Source of the DNA: Metridium senile
Taxonomy: Eukaryota > Cnidaria > Anthozoa > Actiniaria > Metridiidae
DNA: 64,000 nucleotides
Direction: 5' to 3'
Assembly (NCBI GenBank): GCA_949775045.1
Contig: OX459102.1
Coordinates: forward strand, 5,762,185-5,826,184
Shown here: one piece after another, positions 20,086 to 31,929 of the stretch
Numbering within the stretch: the first letter of the stretch is position 1
How the letters are laid out: every line of letters starts with the position of its first letter
Notes under the pieces: model-generated
The model's database searches: none
Seen by the model: the letters and a program-made list of their open reading frames with translations, nothing else
Told to the model about the DNA's origin: nothing
Position numbers and translations under genes: made by a program

Positions 20086-23000
20086 GTAAGTAAAAAACTA
20101 AAACTAAAACACCATGAAGTAAAAAACTTTTGTATCACAAACGTCGTGGGTTTGACTGCACCGTTTTGAATGCCACTGCTAGTCTTTATCAGGCGATAGT
20201 CGAAATTTCTAGATGAAACAGACAATAAATGTTTTTACTCAATACATTTTGATATCTGCGAAGGACAACTTTAACATTTTAAAGTATATAGTATTATTTC
20301 ACTGTTTTTTTAGGGAATGAGCTGTGGATTTTACAAATTCATTCTTATTTGAACTTTTTTCGGAATTGTAGCCGTTTAAACATGTTTGTTGTAGACGAAA
20401 CCACTAGCAATAACTTGGAGAAATTGTAGGATGCAAATATGTGCAAAACTGCTAGCGCTAAACTCATACAAAGTTTGCAATTCATGGATCGATCAAAGTC
20501 AAATTTACAAGAACGATTTTTGTGGATTAATAATTAAGGTATCAGGATACAAATTTCCGACTTCTTTTGACGAAATAACGTTTTTGGTATCTTCGGAAAG
20601 ATAATATCGTAATCTTTTATTTCAATGCAAAAAAATGATTTTTCCTTTGATCGAAAGTTAAAAGAAAAGAAAATCCGTGACTAAATAAAGATATTAAAAA
20701 ATCATTAAAATAAAACTTCACTTCGCTGGAAAACTACATTTATTCCGCTTTCAGAAAATATATAGTTTTACTAAGTTAAGACGAAAAGAGTACGCTTAAT
20801 TTAAATTTTGTTCATAAAACAGCAGCTGTCGTTTGTGTCATGCATGACTCCTTGTGAAACAAACAATTGCAAGGGATGTTTGTAGACAATTCGTTTCATG
20901 ATCAATTGCATAACTTGCATCATTTTATCACGCAATTTTTCCACCGATCTTCTCTACATTACAATCGGTGCTAGACGGACTGTACCGAATCACAAAAGGT
21001 TGGTTGTCCTAATGGCAAAAATAAGAAGAAATAAAAACATGCCTGTGAATCATAAGACAAGAAGGCTTTAGAACGTGTTTTAAACTAAAAAACTTTGGAA
21101 ATAAAACAACTTTTGAGACGAAACGTTAATTACAATTGATATCCTTTTGTTTAGGAAAATAGGACTGTACTTTTGAACGAAATGGACGCTTGATATTGTT
21201 TTCAAGGGTCTGAAAAAAAAAAAACGTCATTTATTTTTAAAAACTGAGAGAAGACTCACCCTAAGTAGCTTTTTCAATTTATAAAATAAAAAATGGGGGT
21301 CACCGTCCGAGTTATTGTGCTCGAAAACATAGCATTCAAGTTAATAACTATAATATAATTGGTCATCACTGGTCATCACAAGTGCCAAAAAATTGGTAAA
21401 GAAACGCAATCAATGGAGCTCTTCACAGAGCGTATCGTATCTCTACAAATTTCGATGCAGATGTAAACAAGATCATTAACGTCTTTTTACAAGCTGGATA
21501 TCCTAAACGCTTCACCCAATCTACTATTGATAACTTCCTACAAAAACAAGACGAGGAAGAAAAGCTAATCCCAAATTACCTTTTTGAGGAACGCAAAAGA
21601 ATCTTCATTAAACTACCCTAGCCTATTGCATAGATAACGAACAACTCTCCCGACGATTCTTGAAGAAACTAAACCATTTCACAGATGGAAAATTTATGTT
21701 TATCATTCTATGGCAAACGAGAAAGATCAAAAGTTTATCTAAACTTAAGGACACTAACAATCACCAATCATCAGTCATTTACAAAGCAGAATGCTCCTGC
21801 GGCGACACCTACATCGGAGAAACAATGAGGAACTTTAATGTTCGTAAGTCCGAACACGAAAACCCATTACACAATTCTCAGCCTGCACGACATCTTTCCA
21901 GCAATTCCACTCATATTTACACTTGGGACATTCTCCACAAAGAGAAATCGATTTTCAAACGACGTATAATAGAAGGACTTTTAATAGCACGCGAACAACC
22001 AAGCCTTAACAAACAAGTACAATGCTTTATTGCAAGCCTCTATCCCTGAGGGATTACATAAACTTCTTAAACTGTTGGATATGTAAATTTTAGATTATAC
22101 TGAAGATGACTTCTTAGTCGAAAACGTTATATAATATATTTACTATAACTTTATCCTTGTATTTTCAAATATATTAAAATATATTTTTTATAATATAATT
22201 GGAAGTCAAGTTTTGATTTAGTGATGATTTAAATAATGATTCTTCATTTAAATAACGTATTACTGAGAGAAATAACCAATTTACTCGGATATAATGATTT
22301 TTTTATCCCGTGGACACTATTATAGTGTCTCCGACCTGAAGAAGTACTTAAAGTAAGAATATGACAATGCAACTCTACGTTTGCAACCTAGGGGGGATCA
22401 GCTTGAGCCGTTTTGACTGTAATAAATAACTAATTAGCTGGACTAAAAATGTCAATTATAACTGTGTTATTTCAATATACTTATAAACAAGATACAATTT
22501 TGTTTGGGTCCACAAAAATGATGGCCATTTGTGACAAATTATATGCAAAACTGCTCAATAAGTTTTATAAAGACCTGACCATGTTTTGCAGTGAGTAACT
22601 GTGGCTGGATCGATTTACACAGTTATTTTAGTAACCACTACTCAGTCGTTTTTCCAGTGCGCAGCTATGCATGCATCGATTTCCTTAGTTATTTGAGTAA
22701 CCATTACTCAGTCGGTTTTTTCTTCTTCTCAGTTTGATAAGGACGGAGACAAGTCAACAATGAAGGCGTATCTTGGAATATATTGGCCACGTGAGTGGCC
22801 GTATATTCAATCATAAAATAGTACATAGTTGTGTTGCGAAAAACTCATCCTAAGGATGACTTATTTATTTTTATTTATTTTAATCAATATTTATACAGGA
22901 ATGTCTAATTTAGCATAGTCGGTGGCCAAAAAGACACCTGAAATCGACAAGGTTTGACTAACTTTTGATGTGGTCATTTTGGTCATAGAACAAACTTGAA

Positions 23001-26000
23001 ATTTTGGCGCCAAACTTATGACGTCATTTTCCCGCCAAAAAAATAAAAATCAGAAAAAATAAAAAGAACAAGTTGTTAAGAACATTGACCTGTGTATTTT
23101 GGCGAAGTTTCAAGAATTTTGAGGTTGAAGTGGAAAAGTTAGTCAAACCTTGTCGATTTCAGGTGTCTTTTTGGCCACCGTGGCTAGTAAATAAATAAGA
23201 TACAAAACAGAATTGGCTATTAAGTTATAACCCTTTAAAGACTTCGATCTCATCAAAGGTGGGGGAGAAAACCGCCAAAGCCTGGGTGAAAACCGGGCAA
23301 CCCGACCCGAGGCCAATGCATTGCACAGAGTTCCGAAGAATTAAAAAGTGATAAAAACATTGATAATCCTGAAAACTTTTGAAAAGTCTGTTTTTCCGTT
23401 TTATTTATTAGTCTGGTACAACGCGCAGTTACTTGGGGCGATTTGTTTACTTTTTGTCGGGAAAACACACCGAGCTCGAGGTCGACGTGGGGCAAGATTT
23501 TCGTGTTTTTGATGTCTCAAAGTCTCAGACTTTTGTGTTTTGATGCCTCAAAGTCTCGGATTTTTGTGTTTTTGATGTGTCAATGTTTCAGATTTTCGTG
23601 TTTTTGATGTCTCAAAGTCTCGGATTTTCGTGTTTTTGATGTCTCGGAGTCTCGAATCTTTAAATACAGTAAATATATGAGCTGATATATTTCTAGAATC
23701 CTAGGCTCAGATTTGACCATTCGCTACCCCTCAAGGTTCTGCAAGTTTTTTTTTTTTTAAGCTTGGCTCTGTGCAGGATGTTTTGGCCGTGCACGTTTTT
23801 TATTTTGGGAATTGCATAAAATGGTAATAGGTACATAAAATGTAATTGCTATGACAACAACAGGGGCTGTATAACGACAGCCACACAACTAGACTGTACA
23901 CAACATTCAAACTTTTTTTCAACAGTAACAGGCCGTACACAACGGCAAACTAAACAAGTGCACACAACAGTCGTAAACAACATGAAAATACAATTATATA
24001 TAGTCACCAACGAACATGGTCAATTGTAAGACAAAATTATTAAATAGAAATAGCTTTCAAAAATAGCACCCCTATAGCTACAATAAAGTTTGTACTGCCC
24101 AACAATGTTTACACAAACACTGTGAACTTGTATTTCTAGCTGGATCACAGTGAATTAACTCAAAATCGGCACCTCAAAAATATCGACTAGATATCGACGT
24201 AATATTTCCACGGTGCCCGTATCCCCACAAATAACAACAACATGCTAATATTAGCATGCTATTATTATTTACGAAAACATTAAAGTCAGCTTAAACAATG
24301 AACACAACACTTAAAATAATAATAAAATAATAATTATAATGTTAACCGCATCAACAAACCATTGACGCTGTGACAGCTTGGTTCATGTCATATCTAGCCG
24401 GTGGCGAACCTTTAGCAAACTTGTACAAATGTCAAATGTACACAAACTCAAAAGTCATGAAAAAATAGACCGATCCAAGGTTATTGCCGCCATCTTGCAA
24501 GGGGTGCAAAACTACTGGGGCGAGTAGAGAATGTATGTGATTTTGGACCACTTTGAACGTACGTATTTTTCTTCCAATTCATTGGACTTAGAATCGACGA
24601 GCTCAGAGAAGAAGCCATGAGGCGTGACGTCACTCTTTTACGTAAATACCGGAAGTCCCCTACACCGGAAGTGAGAACAAAATCATAACACTCGTCATAA
24701 AATCCTTTAATGAACTTCATTCATTAAATTTGCTTTGTGGCTACTGCATTCTGGGAATGCGTAGCCACTATGTCATCGAGTCGTGAAAGTAATGTAATGT
24801 AAAGTAGGTATAAACTCTATGTAGACTAATTTTCTTCACATAGCATTATGTATGTTTACTAGAAATGTATGGTACACCGAATACATGAGGTTTATACCCG
24901 GCCCGTAACTATACCACAGGAAGCCCACTTCGATATCAATCGGATAACTTCGTAACCAATAGTCAATCGACTAACTCTCTTCCTTCGTTCAATCGCCTTC
25001 TTCACGAAGCAAAACGAATTCCTGGCGATTTTACCTCGGTCGACCTTTCTCCTTGCCTTGCTTCTAGATATTCGCGGGAGTTATAATAGCTACAAGTTTA
25101 ATCATCGATTTTAGTTAACTAAATTATATTTTCAGCAGAATTATTCGAACATTTGCTACCCACAGCTTTTGTTTACTATTTTTATTGCATGAAAGGTTTT
25201 TCAAGTATTTTTCAGCTTGTAGGCCGATATTTACTGACATAATGAGCCTCTTTGGTGGAATTATTACAACTGCTGTCTCTCAAATTCATTTAACACCCTC
25301 ATTCCTATTAACATGTATATGTACACTTTGCTTCTAATGAAACCAACGCCTTGTATACAGCTTATAAAATAAGTAGAAACGTTCTTTTCTATTTTTTAAT
25401 ATTGCGATGAAAGGACTAGAGTACAAACATTAAAAGCGTGAAACATAAATAGTAAATTTAAAACTAAATACTAAATAGTGATATTTTATGCTAATTCTAT
25501 TGTTTAATTAGCACTATTTACTACTAAATAGTACTACATGTTTCACGGGTAGATCTAAAGGCCGATTTAGACTGTACGATTTTCGCCTAAGTCTATCGCA
25601 TGCAACTTGACTTGCTGCTGATTTAGACATGCACAACTTGTCGCACAATACACGGAAAAGACTCGTACGATTTCGTGTGAAGCCAGCCCTGCATCTTTCT
25701 TAAAATAATCTTTATATAAGCATTGGAAAAGTAAGCAAGGTCCTTGCTCCACTAGATAATAAGTCTTTCTGTTCTTTCGGTAGTTAAGAATGATATTTTT
25801 TCTGACTCTTTTCCCTTTCTTTTTCGTTGAAATATCAACAGAGCCGGCAGCTTTGTTTTTAACCGCCATTTTGTGCAAAAACACTCCACCGTACCCCACA
25901 AAGAAGTTTTGTTACATGATACGCCATTTTTTTACCATATTTGGCTACGACGGCTACGACAGTCGTAGCATTTTAAAACATGTTTCAAAATCTTACGACT

Positions 26001-29000
26001 TTTTTCGTGTTGTATGCGTCTGTCGTAGACGAGTTGTGGGCTTGATTTACACTGTACGATTGAGTTGCATGTATGGCGTGAGCAGGTTGCATGCGATAGA
26101 CTTAGGCGAAAATCGTACAGTCTAAATCGGCCTTAAAGTAAACGCACTTAATCCATGAGACAAAAATAGTACAAAATAGGTGCTAAATTATGCTAATTCC
26201 TTTGTTCTCTATTGTCTCATCAACACTTTTTAGCAGTAATTAGTAATATTTGTTTCACTGATTTAGTACGTCTACTCTATAATATTTGTACTCTATAAAC
26301 TACTAGTATTTATATTTACTTTTGGTTTCGATTTCTATTCAGTAGTCACATGCACTTATTGAGCGTCTATTTGAATTGAGTAGCTGTGGATGCATCGATT
26401 TACTCAGTTATTTTAATAACCACTACTCAGCCGTTTTTGCAGTTAGTTATTGTTGATTTAACGATTTACTCGTTTTTAAAAGAGATTAAACCTCAACTCG
26501 GTCGTTTTTTGGTGAATGCCCCAGTCACACAACTCAGTCTTTTTGTAGAATATATATTTCACTATTTGTGTATTTCAATTTTTTATTGTTGTTTTAGACC
26601 CCGTGTGAGTTGTTCCAAAACAAGAAGTGCTTGAATGGAGGCGAGTGCGTCTTGAAAGACCAAAAACACCAATGCAAATGTGCACCGGGATTCAAAGGAG
26701 AAAAGTGCGAGCAAGGTAACAGATTAACAATCTTGTCTTGTCTTGTCTTGTCTTGTCTTGTCTTGTCTTGTCTTGTCTTGTCTTGTCTTGTCTTGTCTTG
26801 TCTTGTCTTGTCTTGTCTTGTCTTGTCTTGTCTTGTCTTGTCTTGTCTTGTCTTGTCTTGTCTTGTCTTGTCTTGTCTTGTCTTGTCTTGTCTTGTCTTG
26901 TCTTGTCTTGTCTTGTCTTGTCTTGTCTTGTCTTGTCTTGTCTTGTCTTGTCTTGTCTTGTCTTGTCTTGTCTTGTCTTGTCTTGTCTTGTCTTGTCTTG
27001 TCTTGTCTTGTCTTGTCTTGTCTTGTCTTGTCTTGTCTTGTCTTGTCTTGTCTTGTCTTGTCTTGTCTTGTCTTGTCTTGTCTTGTCTTGTCTTGTCTTG
27101 TCTTGTCTTGTCTTGTCTTGTCTTGTCTTGTCTTGTCTTGTCTTGTCTTGTCTTGTCTTGTCTTGTCTTGTCTTGTCTTGTCTTGTCTTGTCTTGTCTTG
27201 TCTTGTCTTGTCTTGTCTTGTCTTGTCTTGTCTTGTCTTGTCTTGTCTTGTCTTGTCTTGTCTTGTCTTGTCTTGTCTTGTCTTGTCTTGTCTTGTCTTG
27301 TCTTGTCTTGTCTTGTCTTGTCTTGTCTTGTCTTGTCTTGTCTTGTCTTGTCTTGTCTTGTCTTGTCTTGTCTTGTCTTGTCTTGTCTTGTCTTGTCTTG
27401 TCTTGTCTTGTCTTGTCTTGTCTTGTCTTGTCTTGTCTTGTCTTGTCTTGTCTTGTCTTGTCTTGTCTTGTCTTGTCTTGTCTTGTCTTGTCTTGTCTTT
27501 TGTTTTGTTTTGTCCTTTCTTGTCTTTACTAAAGTACTTTAATTAGGAGCAACTGATCTGCTTCTTTAAGCTTTCGTAAATGGGGATAGTTACTCATCAA
27601 CATCACTTACACCATGGGCAGCCGAGAGTATCGTTCGCGTTTATATTCGCTTGTAATCCGTAATTACCAACGGTCGTTTATTTGCTTGCTTTGTTATTCC
27701 ATTGACCCCAGCTTCGTCATATTTCTAGCTCCTATTTCAATCTCGTGATGTTAGTCTGGACAATGGTGATAGATATGCCAGATCGTCCAGCCTTCGTTTG
27801 ATATCCGATACCGCCGAAACGGCCGTTTGTTAAACCGATAAACAGCAGGAGTAGAATCGACCGTTTCGACGGTATCGGATATCAAACGAAGGCTGGCAGA
27901 TCTGGCATATCTATTATCACTGTCCACAGCAGTGACGTTTACCTAGTACGGATTTGGGCAGATAGAGAACAATAGGATTAAGGCTTTTTTCATACCCTGG
28001 TATCTTATATTATATACCTTCGGGGGCCGTTAAAGAAATTACCGATTAGTAACCGAATGACATACGATCGCTTTTAATACCAGATAGACTAACATCACGA
28101 GATTGAAATAGGAGCTAGAAATATGACGAAGCTAGGGTCAATGGAATAACAAAGCAAGCAAATAAGCGACCATTGGTAACTATAAATACACGGATTACAA
28201 ACGAATATAAACGCGAACGATACTCTGCTGCCCATGCTTACACTTAACTTTGAGTTCCAACCATTCCAATGCTAAGCACCCAATTAAGAGTGACTGTCAG
28301 GAAGAACCAGACAAATTCGAAATATCGTGGCAAAAGTCGATTCATCGATTTTGTTCATATTTTGTAGTTCGATACCCTATCATGTTATAAGCACTCCTGT
28401 GAACTTAGTTTTTAAAAATGTGTTTTCGTTTGGGAGAAATTTGAATTATTATGCGAGAAGGCAAATATGCTAATTCGACGACTCTGAAATAGAGACCACT
28501 CGGCGATCTCGTGCACAAAATACAAACAATATTTAACCTTAAAAACCTAATAACCTTTAAATATGTTATCTCTATATGCCTCATAGCGTATTTCAGACTT
28601 GTAGCTTTAACGATGAATTTTTAGCAGAATTTTGTTCAGGACACAGTTTTCATGAGCTAAAAAATACCCTCAAAACAGCCGCGAATTAAACTATGTTCGA
28701 TATAACGGAATAGTTTGATATTCACTGTGTGTGAAGTTAAGATAATTTCTTAAAACACTGCCGAAAAAAATTGCTAGGTTTTTATGTTTTGAAGTTGTTA
28801 CAGTCGATCTAAGTTGCCTAAATTGGCTGTTTTTTTACGATCATTTTTGCATAATTAGCAACGATAATGAGCGTCAAAACAATAATACTTTTGCAACAAT
28901 CTTGTATTAACCGTATTTAACATCAGCAATTAATGAGTCAATTTGTATTCCTTATTGTAGTTAGAACAATATTTATTCCAACTCGATATAAATCATGCAT

Positions 29001-31683
29001 GTATTCTCGGGGTTTTGATGGTTTTGTAGCTTTTTGTTTATACAAAAGCAAGGAGCATTGCGTGACAACTGGTAAGATAATTATCATTCTCACGTGTACA
29101 AGGTGCTTGGCAGCATTCTAATACCGGTAATGTAATATTTTGATTTCGTATTCTACACATTTGCTATAGCTGCCATGATTATAAAGTGCTTACATCTACA
29201 AAGCATTCATGTATGTATAAAAGCAGCTCTAATAATTAGAAAAATGTTTGTTCAAATTTATACAAATGATTTTTGTGATCATAAATCAAAAGAACAGTAA
29301 ATCTCCTATAGACCCTTTCATAAGTCCCTAAGTGTTGTGTTTTCCGCCGTTGACGTCCAATTTAATATTATTTTTGTTGAAATGTTTACAATATTCAAGA
29401 AATTGAGTTGTACCTCTAATAAACGGTCACCCTAGGGACTTTTCAAAGTGGCCGCTCAATAGATGTTGGCCGATGAATAAAGGTTCGGCATAAATCTACA
29501 TATAAAGGGTGGAAATGGCAGGGTACGTTACTTATCGGTTATTTTAATAAATTTGTGTCTTCTAAATAAAAGAAAATACATTAATTTTGAGCATTGCTCT
29601 TTAGACTTTCTCAAAGTCCGGTTTTTTTCGTATTGGTTTCTCTCGTTTATCTCGTTTATCTTTTGTTTATCTAGTCGTTTAGCGACTCGTCAAAATAAAG
29701 TCGACTTGTAGCAAGTCTGCCAAATATTGCAATTAGAAACTGCATTATTTGTTTATATAAGCATCGCATTATTGCTAAAATAACGTACTACTCAAACCTG
29801 TGTTTCGTTTCTTACAAAAGATATAAATTAAACATTTATACTGGAGTTTTTATCAGAAATAAGATCGGTCAGTATCTTGTAAATTTCATTTTGTAGACTT
29901 TAAAGATGGGATAATAGACAATCTGCTCTCAAAGAACAACTACCGGTATATTTATCTTCTATCCAAAAACACTACTACTATTCTATTCTACTATTATATA
30001 AATTTGCTATATTGAAGGAATTGTGTTGTGAGTCTCATGCATTACATAATATTTTTTTATGACTTCTATCAGATTCATTTTAGTATTTCAAAGGGCAGTA
30101 TCTAAAAGTCTTGCCATATCTATTTTTAGTAACACTCGTACGAGGATATAATTGGCTTTGTATAAACAAAACGATGCGGATCAAAACCCCGAAAATACAT
30201 GCATGATTTATATCGGTTTGGAATAAATATTGTTCTAACTACAATAAGGAATACAAATTGACTCATTGCTGATGTTAAATACGGTTAATACAAGATTGTT
30301 GCAAATAGTATTATTGTTTTGACGCTCATTATCGTTGCTAATTATGCAAAAATGATCGTAAAAAAACAGCCAATTTAGGCAACTTAGATCGACTGTAACA
30401 ACTTCAAAACATAAAAACCTAGCAATTTTTTTCGGCAGTGTTTTAAGAAATTATCTTAACTTCACACACAGTGAATATCAAACTATTCCGTTATATCGAA
30501 CATAGTTTAATTTGCGGCTGTTTTGAGGGTATTTTTTAGCTCATGAAAACTGTGTCCTGAACAAAATTCTGCCAAAAATTCATCGTTAAAGCTACAAGTC
30601 TGAAATACGCTATGAGGCATATAGAGATAGCATATTTAAAGATTATAAGGTTTTTAAGGTTAAATATTGTTTGTATTTTGTGCACGAGATCGCCGAGTGG
30701 TCTCTATTTCAGAGTCGTCGAATTAGCATATTTGCCTTCTCGCATAATAATTCAAATTTCTCCCAAACGAAAACAAATTTTTAAAAACTAAGTTCACAGG
30801 AGTTCTTACAACATGATAGGGTATCGAACTGCAAAATATGAACAAAATCGATGAATCGACTTTTGCCACGACATGTCTGGTTCTTCCTGACAGTCACTCT
30901 TAAGTCTTTCTCAAGACTAAACATTACTCACTCTGATATATATAACCAATCTTGTGAAATAATCAACAGTTGTGCTTTTGTAGTTGTCAACTACCAATTT
31001 GAAAACTAAAAAAAGTTTTGCTTATGTGCATTAGATTTAGCACATTTGAGATGCGAAGTTTGACTAAACATTTACACCACTCGCCTAGATATTCAAACTA
31101 GTGAACATCATGAAAAATCAACCGATGTATTTTTACAGTTCCCTTCCAAGTTGAAAACTGCAACGGTTACGTGATTACCAATGAAACAGAGATTCTTCTT
31201 GACGGGACAGGAGATCTAGATTGGACGACCAAAATGTGCAGAGCAGTCATCGTTTCTATATCAAGTCCTAGCGTCAGCTACCGTATCGATGTTGATATAT
31301 TCTCATACCGTACACCCCCCGGCTCTAACATGATGCATCCTGGGATAGGTTTCAATGTGCAAGATATGTCCAATATGGATGCCATTTACTTCAGACTACA
31401 TTTAGCGTGCAAATACGCTATTCAAGTTTTGAAAGTCCAAGGAGGTGTACGCTCGAGATTGTCTGCGCCATGCTTCCTGCCATCTCCAGCTCCAGCTTAC
31501 GCATGGTTCCATGTCACCGCAAAGGTCACCGCATCGTCTATTAAAGTGTTTGTTGATGGTGTACATGCAACCACCTTTACTCCATGTTTCCCGTTGACCA
31601 AACGAGTTGCTGTGGTGGTGCCTAATGGCTATGAAAATAGCGTTAAGTTTCGTAATATTCGAATAGTCACGGCTGTCAATTAG
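19747..31683 (+). CDS. Secreted PAN/apple-EGF-lectin-like protein, paralogue 1 (333 aa)
   Basis: Three coding exons join in frame: 19747-20085 (phase 0), 26598-26715 (ends phase 1) and 31139-31683, together 1002 nt. Residues 1-23 form a signal peptide. About 28-113 is a PAN/apple-like module (CLTSC, WC, VCEV). 114-152 is one EGF repeat with six Cys (CELFQNKKCLNGGEC..CKCAPGFKGEKC). 153-333 is a beta-rich domain ending WFHVTAKV..IKVFVDGVHATTF, reminiscent of LamG/concanavalin-like jelly rolls. One domain per exon. Such mixes are common in cnidarian extracellular adhesion, mucus, skeletal-matrix and lectin proteins. The ligand is unknown. It is duplicated in tandem at 37.0-43.8 kb. Domain calls are by motif, without a profile search. 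Confidence 0.88.
21405..22140 (+). mobile_element. Penelope-like element, C-terminal GIY-YIG fragment (dead)
   Basis: In intron 1 of gene 1. Reading from about 21415 gives a RT-C-terminal-like stretch (RISTNFDADVNKIINVFLQA) interrupted by stops near 21620. A continuous frame then runs to 22049 with VIYKAECSCGDTYIGETMR, the GIY-YIG endonuclease signature with the CxC finger typical of Penelope-like elements. A 3' motif GAAGATGACTTCTTAGTCGA follows. The 5' part and the RT catalytic core are missing. Confidence 0.85.
22583..22735 (+). repeat. ~65-bp minisatellite units (ACTCAGTCGTTTTT)
   Basis: Two units: GCATCGATTT/GGATCGATTT..CAGTTATTTTAGTAACCACT ACTCAGTCGTTTTT. Similar units occur at 26378-26485 and 40985-41110, that is in intron 1 of both paralogues. 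The end ACTCAGCCGTTTTTGCAGT equals the terminal inverted repeat of the MITE at 60829-61110. Confidence 0.75.
22920..23180. mobile_element. MITE with TIR CGGTGGCCAAAAAGACACC
   Basis: Left CGGTGGCCAAAAAGACACCT plus GAAATCGACAAGGTTTGACT, matched at the right by AGTCAAACCTTGTCGATTTC and AGGTGTCTTTTTGGCCACCG. Near-perfect TIRs of about 50 bp. Flanking TAGT / TGGCTAG. Intron 1 of gene 1. Confidence 0.95.
23495..23660 (+). repeat. ~37-bp minisatellite, about 5 units
   Basis: TCGTGTTTTTGATGTCTCAA followed by AGTCTCGGATTT recurs about five times with substitutions. Confidence 0.9.
25557..26136. mobile_element. Non-autonomous DNA element with ~50-bp TIRs
   Basis: TAAAGGCCGATTTAGACTGT..CGCATGCAAC (25557-25606) is repeated inverted at 26088-26136. 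Sub-terminal parts (GTACGATTGAGTTGCATG) are also related. Small frames on both strands read through the TIRs and therefore share an identical C-terminus; they are not genes. Intron 1 of gene 1. Confidence 0.9.
26598..26715 (+). CDS. Gene 1 exon 2: EGF-like domain
   Basis: Acceptor TTGTTGTTTTAG, donor G|GTAACA. It encodes 39 residues with the six-cysteine EGF spacing CELFQNKKC..GGEC..QCKCAPGFKGEKC. No Ca-binding DxDE-type N-terminus is evident. The CTTGT array starts 16 bases after the donor. Confidence 0.95.
26731..27499 (+). repeat. (TCTTG)n pentanucleotide array, ~153 perfect units
   Basis: An uninterrupted run of TCTTG of about 768 bp, decaying only at the 3' end (TTTTGTTTTGTTTTGTCC). Because the period is 5 and no phase yields a stop, all three plus frames stay open as LSCLV repeats; none is coding. 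It lies in intron 2 of gene 1. Confidence 0.98.
27607..28240. mobile_element. Fold-back element with nested inverted repeats
   Basis: Outer arms of about 150 bp (27607-27758 and 28086-28240) share ATGGGCAGC..GAGTATCGTTCGCGTTTATA and ATTTCAATCTCGTGATGTTA in inverse order. Inner arms 27770-27830 and 27861-27925 (GCCAGCCTTCGTTTGATATC and CGATACCGTCGAAACGG) form a second hairpin nested inside. No coding capacity. Intron 2 of gene 1, about 40 bp before the next fold-back. Confidence 0.92.
28284..30903. mobile_element. 2.6-kb fold-back element with ~750-bp arms
   Basis: The left arm starting TTAAGAGTGACTGTCAGGAA (28284) is mirrored by the right arm ending TTCCTGACAGTCACTCTTAA (30903). Similarity runs inward to about 29050 on the left and 30150 on the right, including TGTTTATACAAA. 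The ~1.1-kb centre has no convincing reading frame. Intron 2 of gene 1; absent from paralogue 2. Confidence 0.92.
31139..31683 (+). CDS. Gene 1 exon 3: lectin-like (LamG/ConA-type) domain
   Basis: Acceptor TATTTTTACAG, stop TAG at 31681. It encodes residues 153-333. Conserved with paralogue 2 in SPSVSYRIDVDI, YRTPPGSNMMHPGIGFNVQD and PAPAY-WFHVTA, but residues ~234-262 are unrelated to the paralogue's. Five cysteines, one of them (in TFTPCFP) replaced by Ser in the paralogue. Confidence 0.9.
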
Positions 31684-31929
31684 CACGGTTCTCCAAAGTA
31701 TAACCTTCAGCCAAATAAGAATATGCAGTCTTTGAGAAAACTAAAACATTATACGGCACGATATATAGTTTATAGTAGTGACTGGCACCAGATAGTTCGG
31801 GATTCCTTCGGTAGAATTTAATTTATTACTCGGGATTCCTGTGGAATCAGAGTATAGTTTTAGCCTTTATTTTTTTTTTCATCTTCGTCACCAAAATGCC
31901 ACGCAAGCGCAAAATGGTCAATGTCACTT

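Noticed and set aside
19747..20169. 140-aa single-exon reading of gene 1
   Set aside because: The frame continues past a strong GTAAGT donor at 20086. The paralogue diverges immediately after the same point, and EGF and lectin exons follow in matching phase.
25567..26125. Two opposing ~110-aa frames ending in the same LHAIDLGENRTV
   Set aside because: The shared C-terminus comes from the terminal inverted repeats of a non-autonomous element.
26610..27546. Three long overlapping plus-strand frames of LSCLV repeats (up to 310 aa)
   Set aside because: They are translations of the (TCTTG)n array, open in all three frames. The first begins inside the EGF exon and ignores a good splice donor at 26716.
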